From: Toxonevra muliebris
Lineage: Eukaryota > Arthropoda > Insecta > Diptera > Pallopteridae
Reading direction: 5' to 3'
Assembly (NCBI GenBank): GCA_963691655.1
Contig: OY829326.1
Location: forward strand, 56,599,776 to 56,663,775
Length of the DNA stretch: 64,000 bases
The notes under the pieces were generated by a model. The model did no database searches. It was not told the origin of the DNA and saw nothing but the letters and a program-made list of their open reading frames with translations. Position numbers and translations under genes: made by a program. Of the stretch, positions 47,736 to 57,299 are shown piece after piece. The first letter of the stretch is position 1; every line of letters begins with the position of its first letter.

Positions 47736-47828
47736 TTATACTTCACATGCCTCGCCTTTGCCTTTGCCATTTGGACGAATGTCTTCAACGTGCCGCAGCG
47801 CCTCAGCGTTGAGCGCTCGCATTAAATC
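47736..47828 (-). CDS. Candidate terminal exon of an unidentified host gene
   Basis: Minus strand. A pyrimidine-rich stretch ends '...gcccaaAG' (47830-47829). A 30-codon open segment follows, DLMRALNAEALRHVEDIRPN then GKGKGEACEV, ending in TAA at 47738-47736. Codon third positions are G/C-rich (GCG CTC AAC GCT GAG GCG CTG CGG CAC), unlike the surrounding DNA at well over 70 percent AT. It does not resemble any mobile-element protein in the window. Upstream exons would lie at higher coordinates on this strand; I could not find one. The reading phase at its start is assumed from the open frame. It could be an exon fossil. Confidence 0.4.
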   Translation of the reverse strand, partial: DLMRALNAEALRHVEDIRPNGKGKGEACEV

Positions 47829-49158
47829 CTTTGGGCAAATTTATAAAGAAAACAGAAATTTAAATGAAAACTGAAGGAAGTACGAAAAAAAACTGAAAAG
47901 GGAAATTTTGAAACATGTCCAAAATTAATTTTTATTACTTTTTTTTTTATTATTATTATTATGTACACTTTAAATACTCTCTAGCCAGCATTTTTATTAC
48001 TGATGATGTAACTCAATTTAAACAAACTTCATGCTTGCAACATTAGCGCTGATGGTTACAGAAATTCTAATGAGTTGTAATTTGTTCTTCGTTGGTTTTG
48101 TTTTATTTTGTTCAATCAGTAAACCTTTTTTTCTTTTACTTTTACCTTTTCTTTTTTATTATTTTAACATTTTATAGTGCAACTCCCCCAATTCACGCTT
48201 GTGTTAATTTAACAGTGTGTAATTTACCTACAACACAGTATAATTTTAATTAACTAAATTTTCTATGCGTATGAATGTGTGTGTGGGCTTCCAAATATTT
48301 ATATTTTTACATAGCATAGTTCTAGGGTATTTATTAATTAAATTATTGTGAAAAAACACCAAAAATTTTAAAACAATTTTACACAAAAAGAGTAAAATCA
48401 TTTTGCTTTTTTTTTTATTTTCTTTTTGTGCTTGTGTAAAAATAAACTTAATAATATTTGTGTGAGTTTTTTGTTTTGAGTTCTCCATTTTTCTGCGAAG
48501 CTTCAAGAAAACTTTTTCAATCCCTTTTGGCATTCTCGACTCGACATGACACAACACCAACAGCAGTAGCAGCAGCAAGCAAACTACAAATAGCTAAAGA
48601 AGTTAAATATTTTTTGGCAACAATTTTAGCGCGTCAGTAAAAGTAAAACAGTCTACTAAAGAGCAAGCACCACTAGCGGCATTCCCAGTAAAGTAAAGTA
48701 AAGCCAAATCAACGAAAGTGTGTTAAAGTACAGTAGAGGGAAAGAAATAAACTTTCCTGCATATATTTAACTAAAAAAAAAGGCAAAAAGTTAAAAATTC
48801 ACTGCATACATTTAGGCGACGAAAGAAAAATTCATTGCCATTTATATTAAATTTATAAAATTTACTCTTGACCTACAATACTTAAATGAGATTGGTCTGA
48901 CTCACTGGCTGTTTCTAGAACTGTCTGCAAAGTACTTTTGTTTTTCAAATACGAGGACAAGGACCTGTACAGAGATTTTTGGTGGAACTGGTATTTGAAA
49001 ATACTTAAGTAGCAATATTTTTATAGTATCATTGTTTAATTTTCGAGTATTTTTAAGTATTTTCAAGTACTTCAGAGCATTTATTTGCAGCTAAAAGCAT
49101 ACACCATTGGAATTATTTGAAGTGTATAAAAATATGCAAAGAAAATTTCAGTAGTTTA
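47829..49158. other. AT-rich stretch without a recognisable gene
   Basis: Poly-T near 47939-47948, (ATT)n near 47949-47961, and a CAGCAG run near 48556-48575. Nothing assigned. If the exon at 47736-47828 is real, this would be intron. Confidence 0.5.
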
Positions 49159-49168
49159 AGGAGTAAGA

Positions 49169-49488
49169 GTGATGACGACCTCGATAGCCTAGTGGATAGG
49201 GCACTAGACTTTCATCTGGGAGGTTCGGGTTCGATTCCCGTCTTCGTCTGGTGGTTAATTTTCATTACTTTCTTATATTCACTATCAACATAAAGTGTAT
49301 GAGAATTATAAGATAGTGTACAAGTACACACATTGGTTGGTAATGGCAAAACCACCAAGCCGATAAAAAATTGCCACACCACCGTTCGGAATTGGCGTTA
49401 AACTGTAGGTCCTACTATGTGGTATCATAATGGGCCGTTCAGGCCTAAGTGTGTCTTTCGACAGCCACTCCAACCTAACCTAACCTAT
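49169..49488 (+). repeat. tRNA-derived SINE, copy 4 (best preserved)
   Basis: About 320 bp. The head has an A-box-like TAGCCTAGTGG (49185-49195) and a good B box GGTTCGATTCC (49228-49238), the RNA polymerase III internal promoter of a tRNA. The stretch between them ('gactttcatctggga') resembles a tRNA-Glu-type anticodon stem-loop. An unrelated body of about 230 bp and a tail AACCTAACCTAACCTA follow. A 9-bp direct repeat GGAGTAAGA (49160-49168, 49489-49497) brackets it, showing insertion into the left terminal repeat of the DD37E element. Not a tRNA gene: there is no acceptor-stem pairing and the unit is repeated with a body. Confidence 0.85.
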
Positions 49489-49642
49489 GGAGTAAGATTG
49501 AAAAAATCTTAACACACGTTTTACCTAATAATTTTTTTTGGGTGTAAAATTTAAAAATTTCTTTGATCTAGTTATCTTTGAAAAATATGTCAGTTGTTAT
49601 TTTTAATGACAAACATGTTGATTTATTGTGAGTTTGATCAAA

Positions 49643-51333
49643 ATGAGTGAAGAAAAACAAGTACGTCTTAAAATTATTAAAAATTTTCAAAAAATCCAAA
49701 TTGGTCCTACAAAAAATTGGTCAAAGAATTAAAGGTCTGCCGTCAAATTGTTTCCAATGTTATTAAACAGTTTCAGGAGAATTTGACCATCGATAGAAAA
49801 CTTGTTCGGGAAGAAAACAAGGACCACATGATATTGGGAAAGCCAAGAAAATAGAAAGCATATTGAAAAGATCTCCAAACACATCTGGTAGAAAAGCTGC
49901 CCGGTTAGCCCAGTGCTCTGACTATTTGGTGCGAAAAGCTAAAGCCAATGCAGGTTTGAAAACATACAAAGTGCAAAAAGTTCCAGACAGGAATGCTGCA
50001 AAAAATTTAGACGCCAAAAGTAGGGCTCGGAAATTAAAAACGACGAAACGTATATAATGGCAGATTTTACGCAGCTTCCGGGTCAAAATTTTTATGTTGC
50101 TGATGCTCGAGGAAATGTCGAAGAACAATTTAGAATCCAAAAGCAGAAAAAATTTCCTAAAAAATTCCTGGTATGGCAAACTATATATGCAGTTGCGACA
50201 AAAGAAGCAAGTCATTTATTACAGTGGGCTCTATAAATACCGAAATATACATCAAAGCACAGTATACAGTATGCCAGATAGCAGAAAGTAATCTGAAATA
50301 TTCTCAGGTCTTCTGAGATTTGACACTTATGACATGTATTCGCTCAATAAATTTTGACAAATAATTTTGTTTATGAGAGAAAACTCTCTTAACCCATTTT
50401 CGTCAGCTGTACACAAATAAACAAATGAAATTAATGTATCAAAAAACAAAAACACAATAAACCTTTCGTTTGTTGTTTGTTTTTTCTGAAATAAAAGCTC
50501 TCAAAATATTTTGTAGAGTGTGGTTCTATAAAATATTTAAATAAGCAAAATACAATACTTTCACAATTATTTTCTTCATAAATGTCCTCTTTATATTTTA
50601 AATAGTTTTACCGATTTCAAAAGAATTTTATTTAAATTTCGGAGAGGTAGATTTCTTACTTGAATAACAAACTTACTTACATAACAAAAAAACTTTAAGT
50701 TTTGGGTTAAATCCTTGGTTCACATTATGTACATGTACGCCTTCGAAGATCTCGTTTATCAATGTCTAAAAATTGTTCGGGCTTTTCAAATTTTTCTATT
50801 TTATTTATATATTGTGCTGGTACCAATGGGTTAATAGTTTTTTATATTTACTTTTGAAATATCAAATGTTTTGGGAGAAGTAAGAGAATAATTTTCAAAT
50901 TTGGCAGACGTCAGTGAACAGAAAAGAGGGCGTCACTTCTATTTATTTCACTTTATTTATTTCACTATGCATCAAAGAATGTTTGAAAAAAAGACTTCTT
51001 CCTTTCATAAGAGAGTACAATGTGTCCACATATTTTTGGCCCGATTTGGCATCATGTCACTACGGCAAGAAAGCTCTGGAGTGGTACCAAAGTAATAACA
51101 TAGTTTTTGTACCAAGAGAGGCCAATCCTCCGAATTGTCTGGAGCTAAGATCAGTGGAGAGATATTGGGCTCTTGTGAAAAGAAACTTAAAGAGCACAAA
51201 AAAGGTGTCCCAAAATATCGAAGATTTTAAAAGAAGATGGGCAAACTGTTCCAAAAAGGTGTCTAAAACAACAATCAAATCTCTAATGGAACACTTACCA
51301 AAAAAGGTCCACGAGTTCATAAATAGTGGTTAG
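49643..51333 (+). pseudogene. DD37E transposase, copy A (frameshifted and interrupted)
   Basis: The ATG at 49643 opens MSEEKQVRLKIIKNFQK. Then come the helix-turn-helix region (KELKVCRQ-VSNVIKQFQE), IDRK, ILKRSPNTSGRKAARLAQ and GLKTYKVQKVPDRNAAKN. The first catalytic block DDETYIMADF is near 50040-50070, then FYVADARGNVEEQF and KKFLVWQ. After the 712-bp insertion it resumes with ECLKKRLLPFIREYN, FWPDLASCHYGKKALEWY (second Asp), and NPPNCLELRSVERYWALVKR (Glu, 37 residues between). The stop is at 51331-51333. Frames shift several times in the first half. The N- and C-terminal parts are otherwise well kept. Spacing D-37-E defines the family. Confidence 0.85.
50258..50969. mobile_element. 712-bp insertion with 8-bp target duplication (hAT/P-like MITE)
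   Basis: Inserted in the DD37E transposase, bracketed by CATCAAAG (50250-50257 and 50970-50977). Copy B has a single CATCAAAG at this point, which proves the insertion. An 8-bp duplication is typical of hAT and P-type elements. The ends are only weakly inverted: CACAGTATA on the left, CATAGTGAAA from the right. No recognisable transposase frame, so non-autonomous. Confidence 0.75.
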
Positions 51334-51468
51334 AACTATAAAAGTTATATTTTTCTGTAATTTGTAAAATATTATCAATTAAATAAAAAAAAATCAAAAC
51401 TCTAAGATCAACCGTATAAAAATTGTTGAATTTTATATATGTTAAGACTTTTTCGATCTCACTCCTTA

Positions 51469-53550
51469 AAACAAAGTTTATGATCTTAAGCATATTTATT
51501 TATTTTTTTTTTGTAATCTAATTAAAGAGAATAGTTCTGTTAGAAAAGAAAAGCATCAAAAATAAAAAAATTTGGCTCCATGGAGCACGATTTGAAAACC
51601 AATGGATTAGGGCATTGCTATAAGTCTTCTTTTTAATTTGGGCGTTGCAAGATTTCTTGATTTGGGCTATAGCGTTCCGCCAATTTTTGCTTCAGCAATC
51701 AGAAATTTATTACGGTAGTGCAATTGAAAAAAATTTCACCCGTAAAAAATTAGCATATTCCGATTAGTTTATTGTCCCCTGAGTAAGACAGAAATTTTTT
51801 GAACCTCTCCCCTCACCCTTTACGGTTTCTAGATCCGCGACTATATGTGCGCAAGTATTTACTTATTCGAATTTTATATATTAAGTTTTTTTGAAGATCC
51901 CGTTTTCTCACTTTGTGCCGTTTCAGTGTGATTCAATTCTTTAACTACAGCATAATTCTATCAAGAAATGTATGAGCTAACACTAACCGGCATGATACGA
52001 TGCAAACGAAATGGCAAACTTATATACAATATTCAATGAACATCACTAGTTTTGGCCATTTAATGGCCATTTTAGCCGCATTATGGCATGTTAATTCAAT
52101 GTGAAACTGTTGCATTTGAATGGCTATAGTTGGATCACATCAATTTCATTCACAAGCAATATTCCACCCTTGAAACAAGCTAACCGATACACATTATTTT
52201 TCTTTTTTTAAAAAACGATTTTCAGCATTAAAGCTTCTCTATGTCTTTGGCATAAAATTACTAAGAATTTATAAATTTCAGGCCATTTAAATTCCAACAT
52301 CGATTTCCCATAATTCTTATATTCACAGCCAAAAATTGGCACATATTTTAGGCGTACCTTTTTTTATTCTTATAGCTTACCAAGTAGTTACCCTTCGAAA
52401 GCTTTTCCTCAACAATTTAAAAAAAAAAAACTAAAAATAAAAAAAAAACAGAAAAAATCAAAATAAGCGTAAAATTTGTATGCTAAATTATGCAATAATG
52501 CAAAGAGTAAAAATATAAAGGATTGTGTCCTTTTAAATCACTGTGACTTCGAGTTGTGTTATTGCCGTTTTGAATGTTACCATTTTTTTTTACTTCTATC
52601 GTTGCGGTCGTAGCAAACAAGAAGCAGCACCCAACCAAACCAACTCAGCAACCCAACCATAAAAATACAAAATCCGCAATAAAAACTTAGCATTTTTAAA
52701 ATGTTTATTTTGTTTTTTTTTATTTTTTTATTTCCATTCGTTTTGTGACTGAAGCGATTGCATGGGCGTGGCATCCTTCACCGCCTTCAAATACATACTA
52801 CTTGTTTATTGAAGTATTTTGCAACCACAAGCATTTTGATTATTTGTGTTTTGTTTCTTTTTGCTTTAAACATATTTTAAATGAAATTGTAAAAAGAATC
52901 GAAGGACATAAATGTCCTTTTCTTCTATCTGCTTCTATATATTTAGAGAAAAAACACATCGTTCTTTTTTTTATTTCTATCTAGTCCTTTCGCTTGATGA
53001 CTTCTGTCGCAGAAAATTGCATTACAAAATCATTTCTATTTCTGATGCTTGTCAGTTTTTTTTTTTTTGGCATAATTTGTTATGCGAAATGTTTGACCGG
53101 AAGGCATTTTTGTTGCTGTATTTGTTGTTGTTGTTTGGCCTTTTAAGTGTATGTCAAGTATGCCTGAAATATGTTCGTACTCATAAAATGATAAATTTTT
53201 GTTTGGTTTCTTTTTTTTTCTGCTGGTTTTTCTTTCTTTTTTTTTTTTTGCAGTCAATTTTTTTTTGTCTTGAGTTCGAATTTTGTAATTTGATTTTAGA
53301 TTTCATCCTTTCATCCAAACTGCGTATGTATGAGAGAAATTGTTTGGTGTATGGAGGAAATGAAGTGATTTCATTGAATTAAATGTGTGTAGCATACTTT
53401 TAAGCATGATGACAAAATTAGAGGAATATACAAACCAATATTATATTTAAAACTATATAGTTTAGATATTGAGATTGAAATCTTTTCTGAAGAGAATTAT
53501 GCTATACTAAATTGCATCGATAGAAGTAAAAATAAGCGGCAATGATTAAC
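51469..53550. other. AT-rich stretch without a recognisable gene
   Basis: Poly-A near 52421-52455, poly-T runs near 52585, 52706-52725, 53055-53070 and 53230-53250. The long Phe-rich frame at 52912-53382 comes from these T runs. No gene assigned. Confidence 0.55.
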
Positions 53551-53662
53551 GATAGTTTTTTAGGAGACTATGGAAATTAAATCTAGAGGTTAATTTTCAA
53601 AGTCATGACTTAAGTTCATGTCAATTTCGTTATTTGAAGTTATATATAAACAGGTTAATGAA
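53551..53662. mobile_element. Foldback MITE, truncated copy
   Basis: Matches 5942-6053 of the full 186-bp copy almost base for base, from GATAGTTTTTTAGGAGACTAT through one arm and the loop up to 'ggttaatgaa'. The second arm is missing. Confidence 0.75.
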
Positions 53663-54083
53663 CAAATGTAGCCATCACAACAACAATGCATATAGAGACG
53701 GGCAAATTAACATCGAAAGCAAAGATTAAGTCAAATGGTAGTGAGGTAGAAGGGGGTTACAGCTAATCGTACAGCTAATTTAAAGTTTAAGTTAAGATAA
53801 ATGGATTTTTATTCTCTACACAATTCAACATAAAAAAAAAAGAATAACAAGGTCCACAAGTTGGATTTGAATGGATCAGAAAAAATTATTTATTCGTATC
53901 CCAGCGTTTTGAAGTTTACGTCTGATTCACTTGCAGACTCAAAGAAGGAGAGGAATTTTAAAAACCAGTGCTAGATTTCTGCAAGGCTCGTTCCTCTCTT
54001 CTACTCTTTTTCTTATTTTTAAGGCCCACTTTTTGTCACTGACAAGGAAAAACCGATCTGCTTGATTGCGAATAATCGCAGTA
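53663..54083. other. Spacer without a recognisable gene
   Basis: Lies between the truncated MITE and the DD37E element. Nothing assigned. Confidence 0.5.
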
Positions 54084-55348
54084 AAGAGTGAGATCATAAA
54101 AATCTTAAGACACGTTTTACCTAATAATTTTTTTTGGGTTTAAAACTTAAAAATTTCTCTGATCTAGTTATCTTTGAAAAATATGTCAGTTGTTATTTTT
54201 AATGACAAACATGTTGATTTATTGTGAGTTTGATCAAATTGAGTAAAGAAAAATGAGTACGTCTTAAAATTATTAAAAATTTTCAAAAAATCCAAATTGG
54301 TCCTACAAAAAATTGGCCAAAGAATTAAAGGTCTGCCGTCAAACTGTTTCCAATGTTATTAAACAGTTTCAGGAGAATTCGACCATCGATAGGAAACCTA
54401 GTTCGGGAAGAAAACATGGACCATATGATATTGGGAAAGCCAAGAAAATGGAAGGCATATTGAAAAGATCTCCAAACACATCTGGTAGAAAAGCTACCCG
54501 GTTAGCCCAGTGCTCTGACTATTTGGTGCGAAAAGTTAAAGCCAATGCAGGTTTGAAAACATACAAAGTCCAAAAAGTTCCAGACAGGAATGCTGCAAAA
54601 AATTTAGACTTGAAAAGAAGGACTCGGAAATTAAAATCGAATTTCATCACTGGCAGATTTTACGCAGCTTCCGGCTTCCGGGTCAAAATCTTTATGTTGC
54701 TGATGCTCGAGGAAATGTCGAAGAACAATTTAGAATACAAAAGCAGACAAAATTTCCTAAAGAATTCCTGGTATGGCAAGCTATATGCAGTTGCGGCAAC
54801 GGCAAAAGAAGCAAGTCATTTGTTACAGTGTACTCTATAAATACCGAAATATACATCAAAGAATGTTTGAAAAAGGACTTCTTCCTTTCATAAGAGAGCA
54901 CAATGTGTCCACACATTTTTGGCAAGATTTGGCATCATGTCAATATGGTAAGAAAGCTCTGGAGTGGTACCAAAGTAATAACATAGTTTTTGAACCAAGA
55001 GAGGCCAATCCTCCGAGCTAAGATCAGTGGAGAGATATTGAGCTCTTGTGAAAAGAAACTTAAAGAGCACAAAAAAAGTGTCCCAAAATATCGAAGATTT
55101 TAAAAGGAGATGGGCAAACTGTTCCAAAAAGGTGTCTAAAACAACAATCAAATCTCTAATGGAACACTTACCAAAAAAGGTCCACGAGTTCATAAATAGT
55201 GGTTAGAACTATAAAAGTTATATTTTTCTGTAACTTGTAAAATATTATCAATTAAATAAAAAATTAAGAAAAAAATAAAAACTCTAAGATCAACCATTTA
55301 AAAATTATTGAATTTTATATATGTTAAGATTTTTTCGATCTCACTCCT
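54084..55348 (+). mobile_element. DD37E Tc1/mariner element, copy B (uninterrupted)
   Basis: A 1,265-bp element between TA 54082-54083 and TA 55349-55350. The left end is AAGAGTGAGATC, the right end the complement of AGGAGTGAGATCG. It is highly similar to copy A along its whole length. It appears to have inserted at a TA directly next to, and possibly within, the minus-strand non-LTR remnant at 55351-56330. Confidence 0.9.
54244..55206 (+). pseudogene. DD37E transposase, copy B (dead)
   Basis: The start codon position reads TTGAGTAAAG where copy A has ATGAGTGAAG. The main frame 54313-54840 carries the helix-turn-helix and linker (KELKVCRQTVSNVIKQFQE ... GLKTYKVQKVPDRN). The first catalytic block is damaged: around 54640 the DDETY segment is replaced. 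A later frame has FWQDLASCQYGKKALEWY. A small deletion after NPP removes the segment before RSVERYW, and the frame shifts again. The C-terminal tail KVSKTTIKSLMEHLPKKVHE is identical to copy A. Inactive. Confidence 0.85.
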
Positions 55349-55350
55349 TA

Positions 55351-56330
55351 TTTGTCATTCATACACCACAATGCCTGCTTGAAAACTGAAAGGAAAGAGC
55401 ACGCTATGAACGACATAATCAACAGTGACCTCAAATCAATTTCAGAGTAAAGTCTCACAAATAGAGTCGGGTTTAACACACCTATGAAAGACCTAAGTGC
55501 TCGCCTTTTCACTAGGCTGCCCGCCTTCTCATTTCGCTCAAATCCATCGTGACTCGGGATCAAAGCCAGTGTAAGTTACTGTTAAAAGGAGCTCAAAATA
55601 ATCCCATAAGATCATGGATTTTATGTTATATGACTTTACAGCTTTTAGAGCTGCTTGACTGTCCGAGAGAATGTAAATGTGGCACTGTTTATTTGCCTGC
55701 GAATACATTCTCGGATGCAGATCTCTAATGGATGGACCTCTACAGTAAATATGGATGGCATTTTTCCTATTGCTACAGCTATCTGATATCTTGGTCTGTA
55801 GACTCCCCTGCACTACCATTTTAGACCCATCGTATACCATATATATGTGCACCGGGTCTGATTGTTCTTGTTTTTCCATCTGACGGTCACTTATAACCAC
55901 TTCAAATTTTCTGGAAAATATATGTATTTTATTCATAGAGTCAGTAAGTTTCAGGAAAGAACTGTTATGAAATATGCTCCAAATTGATAGGTGTCCTGTA
56001 AGATCACCACTTTTGAGAAGGTTTAGATCAGGCAGACTAAGGTTACCTAAATTGGCTTCCCTTATAACTGTTAAGTGTTATGGAGGAAGTCCCAGTTATT
56101 GCCTAAAGTGCTGCCTTGAGACACGTTTTCATTGCCTCTGTGATACCCAGAAGGTGATGAAGGTTATTTAACTCAAATTGCGGTCTCACTTGCTGTGTTT
56201 TTGGCTATCAAGCAATTACTGCATAGGTGAGTCACCCTAAGGTATTTAGTTTCATCTGAAAGTGCCAGTTCTTGTCTCTCTCCTACTTATCTCCTTTTCC
56301 CAATCAATACATAGCTTTGCATACATAGAG
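55351..56330 (-). pseudogene. Non-LTR retrotransposon remnant with RNase H
   Basis: Minus strand. Weak thumb-region traces (LALSDETKYLRV near 56265) come first. RNase H follows in the frame 55936-55538: MVYDGSKM (first Asp), GPSIRDL, and ILSDSQAALKAVKS (Asp). In the next frame SHDGFERNEKAG (GH.G..GNE.AD block) and a tail reach the boundary of the DD37E element at 55350. Several shifts; RT core absent. It is of the same general RNase H-bearing type as the remnants at 11.9, 22.3 and 57.3 kb, but too diverged to be the same family by eye. Confidence 0.7.
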
Positions 56331-57299
56331 GTATCTTCTTTTGTTGATTCAACTTAAAACAATGTTTGCCCTACCAAAATTTATTAAAAATCAATTTTAA
56401 ATAATGAAAATTGAGGTGGATTTGGGTTATTCAAAACCGGGTTTGAATACTCTTATAACTAATGAACAAGATACGAAAAGGGAGTGTTCGGGATTTTTTT
56501 TTTTGTTTTTTTTGCAGTCTCAGATTCTGACAGGAATTCCAGAAATTTCCTTATCAGAAACACATGATTTGATTTGGTATTATGTTGGAGACAGATAAAG
56601 AGCACATCTACTCATGGTTCATATTCGTCGTGTGTTTGCTATTAGTAACATGTTTTGTGTTGCAACTAAGAAAGCAGTTACATTGACATATCCAAACCTC
56701 AAATGTAATATTTTTAATATGTTTATTATGCACTAAACCATGCCTTAAAAAAAAATCATCAGGCTATGCAAAATAGGAGCTTCTTTTCATTGAAAAATTT
56801 TAAGTAAAAAGTTTTACGAGACGAATTCGGGACAGTTATCAATGCGGGATGAATAACTCAAACATGCTTCAAGATAAACTTTTCCTGTCTGCCACGTTTG
56901 TTCACTTAACTTTCGGTTTGACTTTTTCGTTCTGTGTGCATTCAGATCAGTAACTTATGTTCCCAACAGTCTGGGACGCTTGACCACTTTATTCTCGATA
57001 TATTCGAAATAAGTAGTTACTTAAATGCCCTTGATTCTGGGGCGCTAGGCCATTTTATTCCGAATGCAATCAAACAAGTAACAAAAGTCCCGTTTAAACT
57101 ATGCCATTTTGCCACTTTTTTCTCGATAGAATTGAGAAAGTTATTCAAATTCTATTTTATCTGGAATGTCTGATCACGTTTTTCTTGCTGCAATCGAAAA
57201 ATTAGTACAAATCCCATCCAACCTGCGACATTTAGTCCCACAAGTAACTTAAACTACGTCTAATCTGGTAACTTTATTTTCGGTTCAAGAACAAAAATT
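56331..57299. other. Spacer with diverged repeats
   Basis: 56930-57240 contains several loosely repeated words ('gggacgcttgaccactttattctcgat', 'ggggcgctaggccattttattc', 'atgccattttgccactttttt'), suggesting an old tandem repeat. No gene seen. Confidence 0.45.

Larger units (their letters stand above)
49159..51466 (+). mobile_element. DD37E Tc1/mariner element, copy A, split by two insertions
   Basis: The left end AGGAGTAAGA (49159, after TA 49157-49158) and the right end ...GATCTCACTCCT (51466, before TA 51467-51468) are inverted repeats, interrupted on the left by a SINE (49169-49488). A second insertion lies at 50258-50969. Without both insertions and their duplications the length is about 1.27 kb, matching copy B (1,265 bp). 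Both copies share the same internal and terminal sequence, so the boundaries are well supported. Confidence 0.88.

Noticed and set aside
49169..49245. A tRNA gene, from good A and B boxes
   Set aside because: There is no pairing acceptor stem, the unit continues into a 230-bp body shared by three other copies, and it is bracketed by a 9-bp target duplication. It is a SINE head.
52912..53382. A 156-codon Phe/Leu-rich possible membrane protein
   Set aside because: The frame is driven by poly-T runs. There is no start context, no domain and no splice-linked neighbour.
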